Source: Pseudomonas simiae (GTDB lineage Bacteria; Pseudomonadota; Gammaproteobacteria; Pseudomonadales; Pseudomonadaceae). From it: a DNA stretch of 64,000 nt. The DNA is taken from the NCBI RefSeq assembly GCF_900111895.1, contig NZ_FOKB01000005.1, positions 62,001 through 126,000 on the forward strand, written 5' to 3'. A program made the translations under genes and the position numbers. Below, one piece after another: positions 8,695 through 18,900 of the stretch; positions within the stretch are counted from its first letter, which is position 1, and each line of letters opens with the position of its first letter. Below the pieces are notes generated by a model. It was not told the origin of the DNA, did not search any database, and worked only from the letters and a program-made list of their open reading frames with translations.

Positions 8695-10361
8695 GGCAAG
8701 TCCTTGGCGGTGCTGAAGTCGGGCAAATGGTCGAGCAGTTCCAGCTGCAGCGCGGGGTCTTCCAGATGGGCCTTCAGTGCGGCGCGGCTCAGGCGTTGGG
8801 CCGGGACCTGAGCTGCGAATACGCGATGGCCCAGGCTCGCCAGCGGGTGTGCGGCGGCGGGCAGGCTGCGGTTGCCGTGGAAGCCGGCCCGCGCCAGTGC
8901 GCTTTGCCATTGCATTAGGTCCAGAAATGTGGCGCTGCTGAGTTGGCGCTCGTCGCTGGCCTGGTTGAGCATGAAAGCCTGGGAGGCCATCACCCAGAAT
9001 GCTTCCTGCGTCGGTTCGCTGAACACCAGCCAGCCGCCCGGTTTGAGCAAAGCGAGCAGGGTGGCCAGGGAACGTTCGGTGTCGCGGGCCGCATTCAGCA
9101 CGCCACCGGCGACGATCAGGTCCCAGGTCTGGCTTGGATAACCCTGGGCCAGGGCTGGGCGGTCGATATCGAACACGCCGTGGCGCACCCACGACCAGCC
9201 CTTGAGCCGCTCGGCGGCTTGCTCGCTGAAGTAGCGCGATACGTCGGTGCACAGGTAGTCCACATTGGCATTGGCCAACGTGGGCAACACCGCCTGGGTG
9301 GTGGAACCGGTGCCAGCGCCGACTTCCAGCACGTGCAGCGGCACACCGGCCGGCTGGCGTGCGGCCCAGGCGCCGATCCAGTGGGCGACGGCGCGGTGCT
9401 GGTATTGCGCCGCCAGGCTTTCGCGGTACAGCGCTGTCGCGCGTTCGGTGCGGCCTTCGGGAAACAGCAGATGCACCGCCGCACATTCACCGCGCATCAA
9501 CGACGGCAACTGCCGCGCATTCTCCCGCGCATAGTCGAGGGTGCCGCTGCCGCCGGTATTCCGCGCCCAGTCCACGCTCAACTGCGCCCAAATACGTTCA
9601 AGGGCGGCATCGCTCCAGGCATCTGCGTCGAGGGTGGGCTGCAACCTATCGGCGGCACGTTGCAATAGGCCCTGGGATTGCAGCACATCGAGCCAGCGTG
9701 CAATCAAAGGCCGGTGACCGGGGGCAATGCCGGCCAGCGCCAGGCTGTGGGCCACGTCATTGAGCGGTGCAGGCAGCAGCCCGCACTGCTCAAGCCCATT
9801 GAGCATGGAGAGCAACGCGGCATGGCCCAATCGGTCATTGAGTCGCACTGCCTCCCTCAGCTGTGCGGCTTCAAATTGTTGGTCGAGCGCCGCCTCGGTT
9901 GCGGCCAGGTGATCGTCTACCGGCATGCTCGCGCAAGGACGCGGGACCACGAACAGCGTCTGACCGTGCAGGGCCGCGGCATTGACTTGGGGATGGTCCA
10001 TCGCGCGCTCACGCCAGCGTTGATGCGCGAGCTTGATGCTGGCCAAGTCGTGCCATTGCTCCGTGAAGCCTTGGACGCTGCAATCGAGGTGCGCCGCCGC
10101 TCGCTCCGCGAGCTTCCAGTCACCGGAGCGGTTGCTGACGAACAGCAACTGTTGCAGGTGGCTGAGATCACTCAGCGCCAGCGCGGGGAAATCCAGCAGG
10201 CACTCCAGCTGTTCGGCGCTCATCATCACTACCGCGGGGCGTTGGCGCTCAAGCAAGGCCAGCAGCCGGGCGGGCGCCAACTGATGAACGCCCAGGTCGG
10301 TAAATGCAGGCAGTTGCCAGGGCGCAGTGGGCAGGTCGATCAGCAGGGTATCGACGTTCAT
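8691..10361 (-). CDS. Free-standing methyltransferase with fossil adenylation-domain N-terminus
   Basis: Protein of 556 residues starting MNVDTLLIDLPT; the ATG at 10361 overlaps the previous stop. The C-terminal two thirds is a class I SAM methyltransferase (LEVGAGTGSTTQAVLP, then DVSRYFSEQAAERLKG, GGVLNAARD and LKPGGWLVFSEPT) that aligns closely with the methyltransferase embedded in the PchF-like NRPS of this operon. The N-terminal third aligns with the middle and C-terminal part of the host A domain, for example LLFVSNRSGDW against LALLSGDW. It lacks the ATP P-loop, the A7 and A10 motifs and any carrier protein. It therefore looks like an excised A-MT didomain whose A part has decayed. A methylation role on the PCP-bound chain is inferred. 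Confidence 0.8.
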   Translation of the reverse strand: MNVDTLLIDLPTAPWQLPAFTDLGVHQLAPARLLALLERQRPAVVMMSAEQLECLLDFPALALSDLSHLQQLLFVSNRSGDWKLAERAAAHLDCSVQGFTEQWHDLASIKLAHQRWRERAMDHPQVNAAALHGQTLFVVPRPCASMPVDDHLAATEAALDQQFEAAQLREAVRLNDRLGHAALLSMLNGLEQCGLLPAPLNDVAHSLALAGIAPGHRPLIARWLDVLQSQGLLQRAADRLQPTLDADAWSDAALERIWAQLSVDWARNTGGSGTLDYARENARQLPSLMRGECAAVHLLFPEGRTERATALYRESLAAQYQHRAVAHWIGAWAARQPAGVPLHVLEVGAGTGSTTQAVLPTLANANVDYLCTDVSRYFSEQAAERLKGWSWVRHGVFDIDRPALAQGYPSQTWDLIVAGGVLNAARDTERSLATLLALLKPGGWLVFSEPTQEAFWVMASQAFMLNQASDERQLSSATFLDLMQWQSALARAGFHGNRSLPAAAHPLASLGHRVFAAQVPAQRLSRAALKAHLEDPALQLELLDHLPDFSTAKDLP

Positions 10362-11392
10362 CGGGAAACTCCTGTGGCATGGAACAGACGTTGCCCGGCG
10401 ACGGCCAGCGGGTCGGTCGCGGCGGGCCATAGGTCGAGCAACTCAAAACCCGCGGCGTGCAGGGCCAGGCGCCAGGCGTCGGGTGAGAGGAACACCTCAT
10501 CGGTGGCCCTTGGCGGGGCGCCGGCTGGCGGGGATAGCAACAGGTGCATGAAGGTCAGCATCGCCGGGTTGTCGGCGATGGATTCGCTGAACAGCAGGGT
10601 GCCGCCGTCGCGCAGGCAATCGCGGATTCGCGCCAGGCTGCGCGGCAGGTCGCAGGCGTTGTGCAGCACGTTGCCGGCAATTACCAGGTCCTGGCTGCGG
10701 GGTTCGATGCCTTGTTCGCTGAAGTCGCGATCGAGGTCGAGCAGGTTGAATTGCACGCCTGGCTCCAGGCGGAACTGGCGACGAGCCGCGCCGGTAAACA
10801 GGGCGCTGAGGTCGGTGAATCGATAGACCTTTTCGCGGTCTTCCAGGGCCGCGAGTACAGCGCGGGTGGTGCAGCCGGCGCCGGCGCCGAGTTCCAGCAC
10901 TTGCAGCACTTCGTCGGCCTTGCCGGCCTCCCGCGCGCGGGCCGCCAGCGCCTGATTGATCGCGGCGGTGAAGTGGTTGTGCTGGTACGCACCGAGTACC
11001 GCCACCGGGTCCCCGGCAAGCACCAACAAAGGCGCCAGGGCAATCTGGTCGCGCAGCAACTCGGGCAGGCGCTCGATGACCTGGGCATGCAGTTGCGCCA
11101 TGCTCGGCGGGAAGCCCAGTTCCGCATACAACGTTGGTAGATCGCCGATGGCTGCTTGTGGCGGCGTGCCGTGCCAGGCAAACCGGTCGTTGTCTTCACG
11201 CACGGCTCCGGCACGCGACAACGCCGCCAGCCAGCGCCGCACAATCCAGGCATGGCGCGGTGCCGTACCGAGGGCCTGGTTAAGGTGTTCGGCTGTTCGC
11301 CACACCTGCATCGGCAAGGCCTGCGTATGCAGGAGCACGTCAGCCATGACGCCCAGGCTCAATTGTTTCAGTGCGTTGAGGGCGGTGTTCAT
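10358..11392 (-). CDS. Stand-alone SAM methyltransferase related to NRPS-embedded MT
   Basis: 344-residue class I methyltransferase beginning MNTALNALKQL at 11392 (ATGA overlap with the upstream gene). The SAM-binding motif is LQVLELGAGAGCTTRAVL, followed by FTDLSALFTGAARRQF, LVIAGNVLHNACD and LRDGGTLLFSES. An N-terminal helical region (HAWIVRRWLAALSRAGAV) matches the helical lead-in of the MT domain embedded in the PchF-like NRPS, so this enzyme belongs to the same lineage rather than to small-molecule O-methyltransferases. With the next gene and the embedded domain it gives the locus three related methyltransferases. Target atoms are unknown. Confidence 0.82.
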   Translation of the reverse strand: MNTALNALKQLSLGVMADVLLHTQALPMQVWRTAEHLNQALGTAPRHAWIVRRWLAALSRAGAVREDNDRFAWHGTPPQAAIGDLPTLYAELGFPPSMAQLHAQVIERLPELLRDQIALAPLLVLAGDPVAVLGAYQHNHFTAAINQALAARAREAGKADEVLQVLELGAGAGCTTRAVLAALEDREKVYRFTDLSALFTGAARRQFRLEPGVQFNLLDLDRDFSEQGIEPRSQDLVIAGNVLHNACDLPRSLARIRDCLRDGGTLLFSESIADNPAMLTFMHLLLSPPAGAPPRATDEVFLSPDAWRLALHAAGFELLDLWPAATDPLAVAGQRLFHATGVSR

Positions 11393-12492
11393 AGGCAACC
11401 TTCTTCGGCGTCTTGCAGGTGTTCGAGCGGGTGGTCCAGCAGGTTCAGCGTGCGGATCGACGAGGTGCGTTGCAGGCGTTCAAGGCTGGCGGCGGGCGGC
11501 AAGGCGTGGGCGGCGTGATGGCAGCCGGGGCGGATTTCGCCTTCGAGCACACTCACTACGGTGATCGCCGCCATGGCGCCGGTCAGTGCCGCATTGCCGG
11601 CGCCGCTGAGTACCAGACTGCGAGTGCACGCTTGGCCGTCGCAGAGACCATCGAGTTGCAGCAACAACGTGACAAAGGGTGGCTGGCCACTGAGGTCCAA
11701 CTGGCTGGCCGTGCATAAGCGTTGCACCGCTTCGGCACGCGGCAGGTTGTGCGCCTGGTCGAGGGCGTTGAGCACATGCCCGTCGGTTATCACGTTGAAC
11801 CACTGGCCTGTCTCCAGGTGCAGGTCCCTGGCCAGGCGTTCGCCTTCCTCGTTCAAGTAGGGCAGCACATGCACCGGGCCGGGGAAACACGGCAGCAGCA
11901 CATCGCGACGGCGCCTCAGTGCGCGGCTGCACCGGCCGTTGTGCCAGGCCGCCAAGGGCTCGCTGGAGCCGTCAACCGCACCTTGCAGGAAGTCGTCCGC
12001 GGCCACCGCCGTGAATTGGTCGCGCAGGCCGAAATAGCTGGTCAGGCCCTGCACCCGAGTGAACCCTTGCGCAGCCAGCCAGCGCGGTAGCAGGCCGGTG
12101 AGCCCCGGTTGCAGGCCCGCGCCAAGCACCGCGCTACGCCCGCGCCATAGGGCCGGGTCGAGGTGTATATCGCCGGCGGCGTCGACGTAATGTGCATCGG
12201 CTTTCAAGGCGGCCTGTGCGGCACGGTCCGCCACGCGCCAGGAGGGGCCGGCGCAATTGAGCAGCACGTCGCAGCCACGGGCGAACCTGGCCAGTGCGGG
12301 CGTGTCGTTGAAGTCCACGGCCGTCCATTGCAACCGAGCATCCGGCCATTGCTGATGCAGCCGCGCCAGGCAACGCGCGCCGGTGTGCGCGTCACGCCCG
12401 CCCAGGCGCAGGTTGTGCAGGCCCAGGCTCAACAAGGCCTGCGCGCTGGCCAGGCCGACGTCACCACTGGCACCCAGCACCCCGATCAGCAT
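11389..12492 (-). CDS. Saccharopine-dehydrogenase-like NAD(P)-binding protein
   Basis: 367-residue protein with an N-terminal Rossmann motif (MLIGVLGASGDVGLASAQAL) and the saccharopine dehydrogenase/trans-acting enoyl reductase-like layout, including LLNCAGPSWRVADRA and DAHYVDAAGD. It sits between the ABC transporter pair and the two free methyltransferases with ATGA-type junctions on both sides. A redox step on the siderophore or its precursor is likely, but substrate and reaction cannot be read from the sequence. I know of no equivalent in the standard pyochelin or yersiniabactin operons. Confidence 0.75.
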   Translation of the reverse strand: MLIGVLGASGDVGLASAQALLSLGLHNLRLGGRDAHTGARCLARLHQQWPDARLQWTAVDFNDTPALARFARGCDVLLNCAGPSWRVADRAAQAALKADAHYVDAAGDIHLDPALWRGRSAVLGAGLQPGLTGLLPRWLAAQGFTRVQGLTSYFGLRDQFTAVAADDFLQGAVDGSSEPLAAWHNGRCSRALRRRRDVLLPCFPGPVHVLPYLNEEGERLARDLHLETGQWFNVITDGHVLNALDQAHNLPRAEAVQRLCTASQLDLSGQPPFVTLLLQLDGLCDGQACTRSLVLSGAGNAALTGAMAAITVVSVLEGEIRPGCHHAAHALPPAASLERLQRTSSIRTLNLLDHPLEHLQDAEEGCL

Positions 12493-14231
12493 GGCTGGGC
12501 CTGCGCATTCAGGCGCCAGCCGCCGGCGCGCTGACGGTCATGCCAGAACCCGGCATAACGACCGTTGAGGCTGAGCAGTTGCGCGTGGGTGCCCGATTCC
12601 ACCAGACGCCCCTGGTCCAGGACCAGGATCTGGTCGGCGGCCATGATGGTCGGCAAGCGATGGGCGATCACCAGCACGGTCGAGTTTTGCATCAGGCGCT
12701 GAATCGCGGCTTGTACGAAGGCTTCGTTGTGCGGGTCGAGTGCAGCAGTGGCTTCGTCCAGCAGCACGATGGGCGCACGCTTGAGCAACGCCCTGGCCAG
12801 TGAGACGCGCTGGCGTTCGCCCCCGGATAACGATGCGCCGCCTTCGCCCACCGGCGTGTTCCAGCCCTGGGGCAGGCGTGCGACGATTTCATCCACACCG
12901 GCCAGCCGTGCCGCTTCGGCGACGTCGCGGGCACTGGCGTCCGGGCTGCCCACGCGGATGTTCGCTTCCAGGCTGTCGTCGAACAGGTACACGTCCTGCA
13001 TCACCAGCGACAGTTGCGCCATCAGCGCCTCGCTGGACTGTTCACGCACGTCCACGCCGCCGACCTTGACGCTGCCCGTGGTGGTATCGAAAAAGCGCAT
13101 CAGCAGGCGAGTGACGGTGGTCTTGCCCGAACCCGAGGCGCCGACAATCGCGGTCATTGAATGGGCCGGGGCGCTGAAGGTCAGATCCTGCAGCACCGTC
13201 GGGCCACTGGGGTAGGCGAAGCTCACCTGTTCGAAGGCCAGGCTGCCCGGCGCGGACAAGGGCTGGCTGACGACGGGCTCGGGCAGCGACGGCTCACGCA
13301 GGATGCCCACCAACTGATCCAGGTCGTTGCCGGCCATGCGCAATAGACCGCTGCGTGCAGCAGCTTCGGCCAATGGCCCCACAAACCGCGCTGCCAGGGC
13401 GAGCAGGGCAACCAGCTGGATGGCATCGATTTCACCATGGGCAGCCAGGGTAATGCCCACGCCTACCAGCAGCGCGAACGCCAGCTGCACGGTCAAACCG
13501 CCAGCGAGCAGCTTGGGAAAGGTCTGCGACAGCATCGAACCACCGGCCTGCTTTTGCGCCTGATTGGCCGCCTGCAACGGCGCGTAGCCGTCCTGGGTGC
13601 GACCAAACGCGCGCAGTACTTGCTGGTAGCGGGCGAACTCCACCACCCGGTTGCCGGCCAGGGTCGCGGCGGCTTCCACCCGCGCATCGTTGCTGCCGAT
13701 GGCGGCGGCCGACCAGTGATGGGCGAAGTAGATCAACGGCGCACACAGCACGGCCGTCAGGCCCAGGCGCCAGTCGAACACGAACAGGGTCAGTGCCACG
13801 GTGGCCGGCACCACTACCCCGGACACCACCGGCCCCAGGTAATGGGCAAACAAACCGGTGACCATCAACGTGCCGCTGGTGGCGCTGCGCGACAGGCGTC
13901 CAACCTTTTCCGAGTTGAACCAGCCCAGGGGCAGGCTGACCAAGTGCTGGCCGAGACGATCATGCAACGTCGTCAGCACCAGCAGAGCTAGGGCAAAACC
14001 CTTCATGGCCTGCTGGTAGTGGGCGATGCAGGTCAGCACTACCATCGCCGCCAGGCCCGCCAGCCAGGTCATGGCGCTGGGCAAGTCGCCGACGAACAGC
14101 GCGTGCAGGATCGGCACCAACAGGGCCACGGCCAGGCCTTGCAGCACGGCACTGGTCACCAGCCACGCCAGGTAACGGTAGAGACGCGAGGCATGGGGCG
14201 GGCCCAGTAAGGTCACAAGGCTACGGATCAC
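12486..14231 (-). CDS. ABC half-transporter, siderophore-associated (YbtQ/PchI-like)
   Basis: 581-residue fused membrane-plus-ATPase ABC protein. The N-terminal six-helix exporter-fold domain (about residues 1-310) is followed by an NBD with Walker A GASGSGKTT, signature LSGGERQRVSLARALL and Walker B VLLDEATAALD. The GTG at 14231 is chosen because it overlaps the stop of the preceding ABC gene (GTGA); the frame is open 14 codons further upstream. It probably forms a heterodimer with the preceding protein. The YbtPQ pair of Yersinia has this fold yet takes up ferric siderophore, so import or export cannot be settled here. Confidence 0.88.
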   Translation of the reverse strand: MIRSLVTLLGPPHASRLYRYLAWLVTSAVLQGLAVALLVPILHALFVGDLPSAMTWLAGLAAMVVLTCIAHYQQAMKGFALALLVLTTLHDRLGQHLVSLPLGWFNSEKVGRLSRSATSGTLMVTGLFAHYLGPVVSGVVVPATVALTLFVFDWRLGLTAVLCAPLIYFAHHWSAAAIGSNDARVEAAATLAGNRVVEFARYQQVLRAFGRTQDGYAPLQAANQAQKQAGGSMLSQTFPKLLAGGLTVQLAFALLVGVGITLAAHGEIDAIQLVALLALAARFVGPLAEAAARSGLLRMAGNDLDQLVGILREPSLPEPVVSQPLSAPGSLAFEQVSFAYPSGPTVLQDLTFSAPAHSMTAIVGASGSGKTTVTRLLMRFFDTTTGSVKVGGVDVREQSSEALMAQLSLVMQDVYLFDDSLEANIRVGSPDASARDVAEAARLAGVDEIVARLPQGWNTPVGEGGASLSGGERQRVSLARALLKRAPIVLLDEATAALDPHNEAFVQAAIQRLMQNSTVLVIAHRLPTIMAADQILVLDQGRLVESGTHAQLLSLNGRYAGFWHDRQRAGGWRLNAQAQPC

Positions 14232-15961
14232 AAAGACATCTCCAAGGCAGGGGTTTCGGCACCTGCTCGCCACATTCGGGCATAGGCGCCGTTGGCTTTC
14301 AGCAGTTGTTCATGGCAGCCGCTTTCCAGCACGCGGCCCTGGTCGAGAACGACGATCTGGTCGACCCCGCTGATGCTTGCGAGGCGATGGGCAATCACCA
14401 GCACCGTGCGACCACGTGCCAGGGCCGACAGGGCGTCCTGGATCAGCGCTTCGGATTCGGGGTCGGCGTGGGAGGTGGCTTCATCGAGGATCAACACCGG
14501 CGTGTCCGCCAGCAGGGTGCGGGCGATGGACACGCGCTGCGCTTCGCCACCGGAGAAGACCGCATCGTCGCCGATCACCGATTGATAACCCCGGGGCAGG
14601 GCCTGGATACGCGCATGAATCTGCGCCGATCGCGCCGCCGCCACGACCTCCGCATCGCTGGCGTCGGGGCGGCCGAGGCGCAGGTTATCGGCGACTGTGC
14701 CGTGCACCAGCTGCGCGTCCTGCAACACGAAGCCCACGTGTCGATACAACTGGCGCGGGTCGATCTCACGCACATCGGCGCCACCCACGCAGATGCGGCC
14801 GGCGTTGACGTCATGAAAGCGCGGCACCAGCTTGGCCAGAGTCGACTTGCCGGCACCGGATGCACCGACCAATGCGGTGACGCTGCCGGCTGGACAGTGC
14901 AAGTCGACGCCCTTGAGGATCAGGTGCTCGGCGTCGTAGCCGAACTGCACCTGTTCAAAGCGGATGTCGCTGCCTTGGGGTTGGACGCAGGCCTTGGGCG
15001 TGGGCAGTTCCTCGACGTCCAGCAGTGCTTCGATGCGATCGGCTGCTGCCAGGGCCGTGCGCTGGGCCGTGAGGCTCTGGTTGATCACCAGCAGCGATTG
15101 CGGGATGACCACCGCTACCAGGGTTTCGGCGAACAGTTCCAGCGGCGTGATCCAGCCGTACGCTAGCAACAGGCTGCCGACCCCCAGGCTTACCAGCAGG
15201 ATCACCGGCACACTCAGGGCCATCGAAGAAAAGGCTTCCAGGCGCAGCAGCGGCCTGACCCAGCCGGCGTACTGCTCGCTGAACTGGTTGACCGCCTGCT
15301 GATAGCTGCGATGCGCCTGGCCGACCTGGCCGAACGCTTTGACCACGGCAATGCCGTGCACGAACTCGACAATTGCCGCGCTGACCCGGGTCATGCTCTT
15401 GTCCAGCAACTGCATCTTGGCGCCGAAGCCGCGCATCATCAGGGTGTAGGCCACTGCGTAGATGGGCAGCGTCAGCACCGCCAGCAGCGCCAGCCGCCAG
15501 TTCAGCGTGGCCAGCCACAGCAAGCCCGCCAGCGGGGTGACGATGGCCGCGGTGAGTTCCACCGCATGGTGGGCGACCAGATGGTGCAGGTCTTCGAGGT
15601 CATCCTGCACCACCTTGCGCACGGCGCCGGAGGTGGTGTCGGTGTACCAGCCCAACGGCACGCGCCCGAGCTTGTGCACCATGGCTTCGCGCAAACTCGA
15701 TTGCAGCCGGTGGTCAGCCACATGGGTCAACCACAGCGCCACGCCGCTGGCCATCCACCCTACGCTCAGGGCGATCACCACCAGCGCGGCCCACAGCCAC
15801 AGGGTTTGGCTGTCGGCGCTGCCGGCCAACAGCAAGCGGCCCAGTTCGGTGAGGCCGATAAAGGGCACCAGGTTAACCAATGCGCCGAGGGCGGCGAACG
15901 CCACACCGAGGCGGATGAGGCGATTGACCGGGCGTTTCAGGGTATCCAGGGCAGTGGTCAT
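14228..15961 (-). CDS. ABC half-transporter, siderophore-associated (YbtP/PchH-like)
   Basis: 577-residue inner-membrane ABC protein with an N-terminal six-helix transmembrane domain and a C-terminal NBD: Walker A GASGAGKST, signature FSGGEAQRVSIARTLL, Walker B VLILDEATSHADPESE. The start overlaps the NRPS stop (ATGA), and the stop overlaps the second ABC gene, so the pair is made stoichiometrically with the synthetases. Same gene order as the pchHI pair next to pyochelin genes in Pseudomonas. The His/Asp content of the D-loop (SHADPE) is as in YbtP-like proteins rather than the usual SALD. Confidence 0.88.
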   Translation of the reverse strand: MTTALDTLKRPVNRLIRLGVAFAALGALVNLVPFIGLTELGRLLLAGSADSQTLWLWAALVVIALSVGWMASGVALWLTHVADHRLQSSLREAMVHKLGRVPLGWYTDTTSGAVRKVVQDDLEDLHHLVAHHAVELTAAIVTPLAGLLWLATLNWRLALLAVLTLPIYAVAYTLMMRGFGAKMQLLDKSMTRVSAAIVEFVHGIAVVKAFGQVGQAHRSYQQAVNQFSEQYAGWVRPLLRLEAFSSMALSVPVILLVSLGVGSLLLAYGWITPLELFAETLVAVVIPQSLLVINQSLTAQRTALAAADRIEALLDVEELPTPKACVQPQGSDIRFEQVQFGYDAEHLILKGVDLHCPAGSVTALVGASGAGKSTLAKLVPRFHDVNAGRICVGGADVREIDPRQLYRHVGFVLQDAQLVHGTVADNLRLGRPDASDAEVVAAARSAQIHARIQALPRGYQSVIGDDAVFSGGEAQRVSIARTLLADTPVLILDEATSHADPESEALIQDALSALARGRTVLVIAHRLASISGVDQIVVLDQGRVLESGCHEQLLKANGAYARMWRAGAETPALEMSL

Positions 15962-18900
15962 GAGTTTTTCCGAAGGGCCTCAAGCAGGTGCCCAGTAACG
16001 GTGTGGACGTGGGGCGGTTCGATCACGCTGAAATGGTTGCCGGGCACGTCGATCAACTCGAAGCGGCCCAGGCAGGCGTCTTCCCAGAACGGCGCGGCCA
16101 GATGACCGACGCCGCCGGTGATACCAAACGATTGCTGCTCCAGGCAGCGCAGGTAGGTCATGTTGCCGAGGAACGGCGGCGGGTCGAATCGCGCCGCACG
16201 CATGCTGTGGCGGCACACGCGGAACAGCGTCGGCACCAGTTCGGCGCCGATCGGTACGCCGGCCTGGCCTGAGGCCAGGTGCGCGTATTCGGCCAGGCGC
16301 TCCTCCTGGCTGCGCGCCGATTGTTGTTGTACCGCCAGCGCCAGCGCGTCCAGCCCCGGATCGCCGCTCAACGCCGCCATGGCCCCGGCCGGCACGCGGC
16401 GGTTGTCGCGGGCCATCAACAGGTCGATGGCACGGTAGACGTCGTAGTCTTCGATGTGCGCACCGAACACGGTTTTCACCGGGTCCAGGTTCAGGTTGGG
16501 CACGAAGATCGCCTCGTAGGCCAGTTCTTCGTCGGTGTCGATGAACATCGGGATGCTGTCGATCAGGCTCAAGTCGACCACCTCCATGCCGCGTTCGAGC
16601 AAGCGTCGGGCAACCTCAGTGGCCAGCAGGCCGCCGAGGCAGTAGCCGATCAGTTGGAAACGTTGATGGCCGTCGGCAATCAAGCGCTCGGCGTAGTCCT
16701 CGGCCACGCTCTCGATCAGGCGTTTGGGCTCCAGCGCCAGGTACTGTTCGGTGTCCGCCACGGCAAAGCCAATCACCGGACCCGCCTGCTGGTCGGCAAG
16801 GGCGCGGCCCAGGTGCTGGAAATAATCCAGGGTGCCGAGGGCCGCATGGAACATCACCCGCACCGGGCCGGCCTCACCCCCGCCAAACGGTACCACCAGC
16901 GCGTTGCTGCGGGATGAGCGTTGCGCTTCACCGCTGGCGGCAACTCTGGCCGGCGTGGTTTTGCCCTGATTGAGCAGGCGCGCGAGGGCGGCGACATTCG
17001 GCTCATTGAGCATCTGCCGCAACAAGGTGTCGTAGCTCAGGCTTTGGGCCTGGGGCAGTTGCTCACGCAGTTGGCCGGCGACACGGGCGAGGATCAGCGA
17101 GTCGGCGCCTTTTTCATAGAAGCTGTCCTCGACGCCGATCTGCGCCAGCCCCAGGGCGTCGGCCCATACGCGACACAACTCGGCGGTGAGCGGATCGCTC
17201 GGCGCTTCTTGACTGCTGGAGGCCTGGGCATCGGCGGCAGGGCGCCAGCCGGCCAACGTCTTGCGGTCGACCTTGCCGTTGGCGGTCAGCGGCAAACGGT
17301 CGAGTACCTGCAGGTGCGCTGGCAGCATGTAGTCCGGCAGGCGCTGGGCCAGGGCGCGGCGTAGGCTGTCGACACTCAGACGCTGCACGCCGGCCTTGAA
17401 GCGCGCGGCGAATACCTGCATGCCGAGGGCGGCCAGCGGGTGGTCGGCCTGGGGCAGGGCAGGCAGGCATTCGCCACCGAAGGCCTTGACCCGCGCCTGC
17501 CAGATATCGGCGTCACGTAGACCACTTCGGCCCTGGTCGTGGTCGCCATTGACCGGCGTCATCATGAAGCCCTGGGTCAGCAGGATCGGCGGCCACTCAC
17601 CGGTGGGTTCGCTGAACACCAGCCAACCGCCGGGACTGAGCAATTCGGTGATCTGGCCGAGGGCGTTATCGATGTCTTTGACGCTGTTGAGCATGCCCGC
17701 ACACAGCACGATATCCACGCTGTTGCTGGCCAGACCCTGAGGGCGGATGTCCTGGTCGATGTCCAACACGCCATAGCGCACCCAGGCCTGTTCAGCAAAG
17801 CGTTGCTTGGCCGCCGGCAGGAAAAACGCGGTCATGTCGGTAAACAGGTAGTCGACTTCCAGCCCATCGAGCAAGCCGATGACCGGCGCGCTGGTGGCGC
17901 CAGTACCGGCGCCAATTTCGAGGATGCGCAGCGGGCCATCGCCTTGATGGTGGGTGGCCAGGCGATTGATCAGCGCAGCAATGCAGTGGTTGTTGTAGCG
18001 CGACACCGCGTCACCGCCATACAGCTGCAATGCCAAGTCCAGTTGGCCTTGGGGGAACAGCAGGTCGAACGGGTTGACCTCGCCCTTGAGCAGTTGCGGC
18101 AGTTGCCCCACATGCTTGAGCTGGTAGTCGAGCAGCGCCTGGCTGCACAGCCCCGAGGCGACCGCCTGTTCCACCCGGCCCCACGCCAGTGCCGGGTTGG
18201 GCGCGGGTTGCGCGAGGCGGTAGTGCGAGTGGGTGTAGCGCAGCAAACCAGCCTCGCACAGCGCGCCCAACCAGCGGCGTACCAGCCAATGGTGACGCGG
18301 CTCGGCGTGCAAGGCGTGCAGGATTGTGCCAGCGTCCGGTTCGGCCCGTTCGCCGCTGAACAGGCCGGCTTTGAGCAACACCTCCAGCATTGAACTCAAT
18401 GCGGCGGCACTCAGGTCAGCCTGATACTCGCGCACCTGTTGCGCGTCGAAACTACCCACCTGGCTGTCGGCATAGCGTTTGACCGCCGTAAGCAACGACG
18501 CGCCTGGAAGCGGCTCGGGTTCGGCGCGTGCGGCGGTGACGAACGCCAACAGGTCGCCACTGACCAGGCTGACCGCACTGTCCACGCCGGGGGTGGCGAG
18601 CAGTGCAGCCTCAACCTCACCCAGCTCCACCCGGTGCCCGCGAATTTTCACCTGGCCGTCTTCACGGCCCAGGAATTCCAGTTCACCCCCCGGCAGGTAG
18701 CGGCCACGGTCACCGGTGCGGTACAGGCGCTGACCGTCGAGCGGATGAGGAAAAAAGCGTGCGTCACTCAAATCCATATCGCCCAGGTAGCCCTGGGCCA
18801 GGCCGACACCGGTGATATACAGGTCGCCCGGCACCCAGGTCGGTGCATCGCGCCAGTGGTGGTCGAGTACCCGAAAGCCTTGGTTGGCCAACGGCAGGCC

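Noticed and set aside
7516..9486. 656-codon minus-strand frame covering the P450 and half of the next gene
   Set aside because: Only the part from 8694 is P450-like; the upstream half is out of frame with a clear methyltransferase gene and is low-complexity GC-rich translation.
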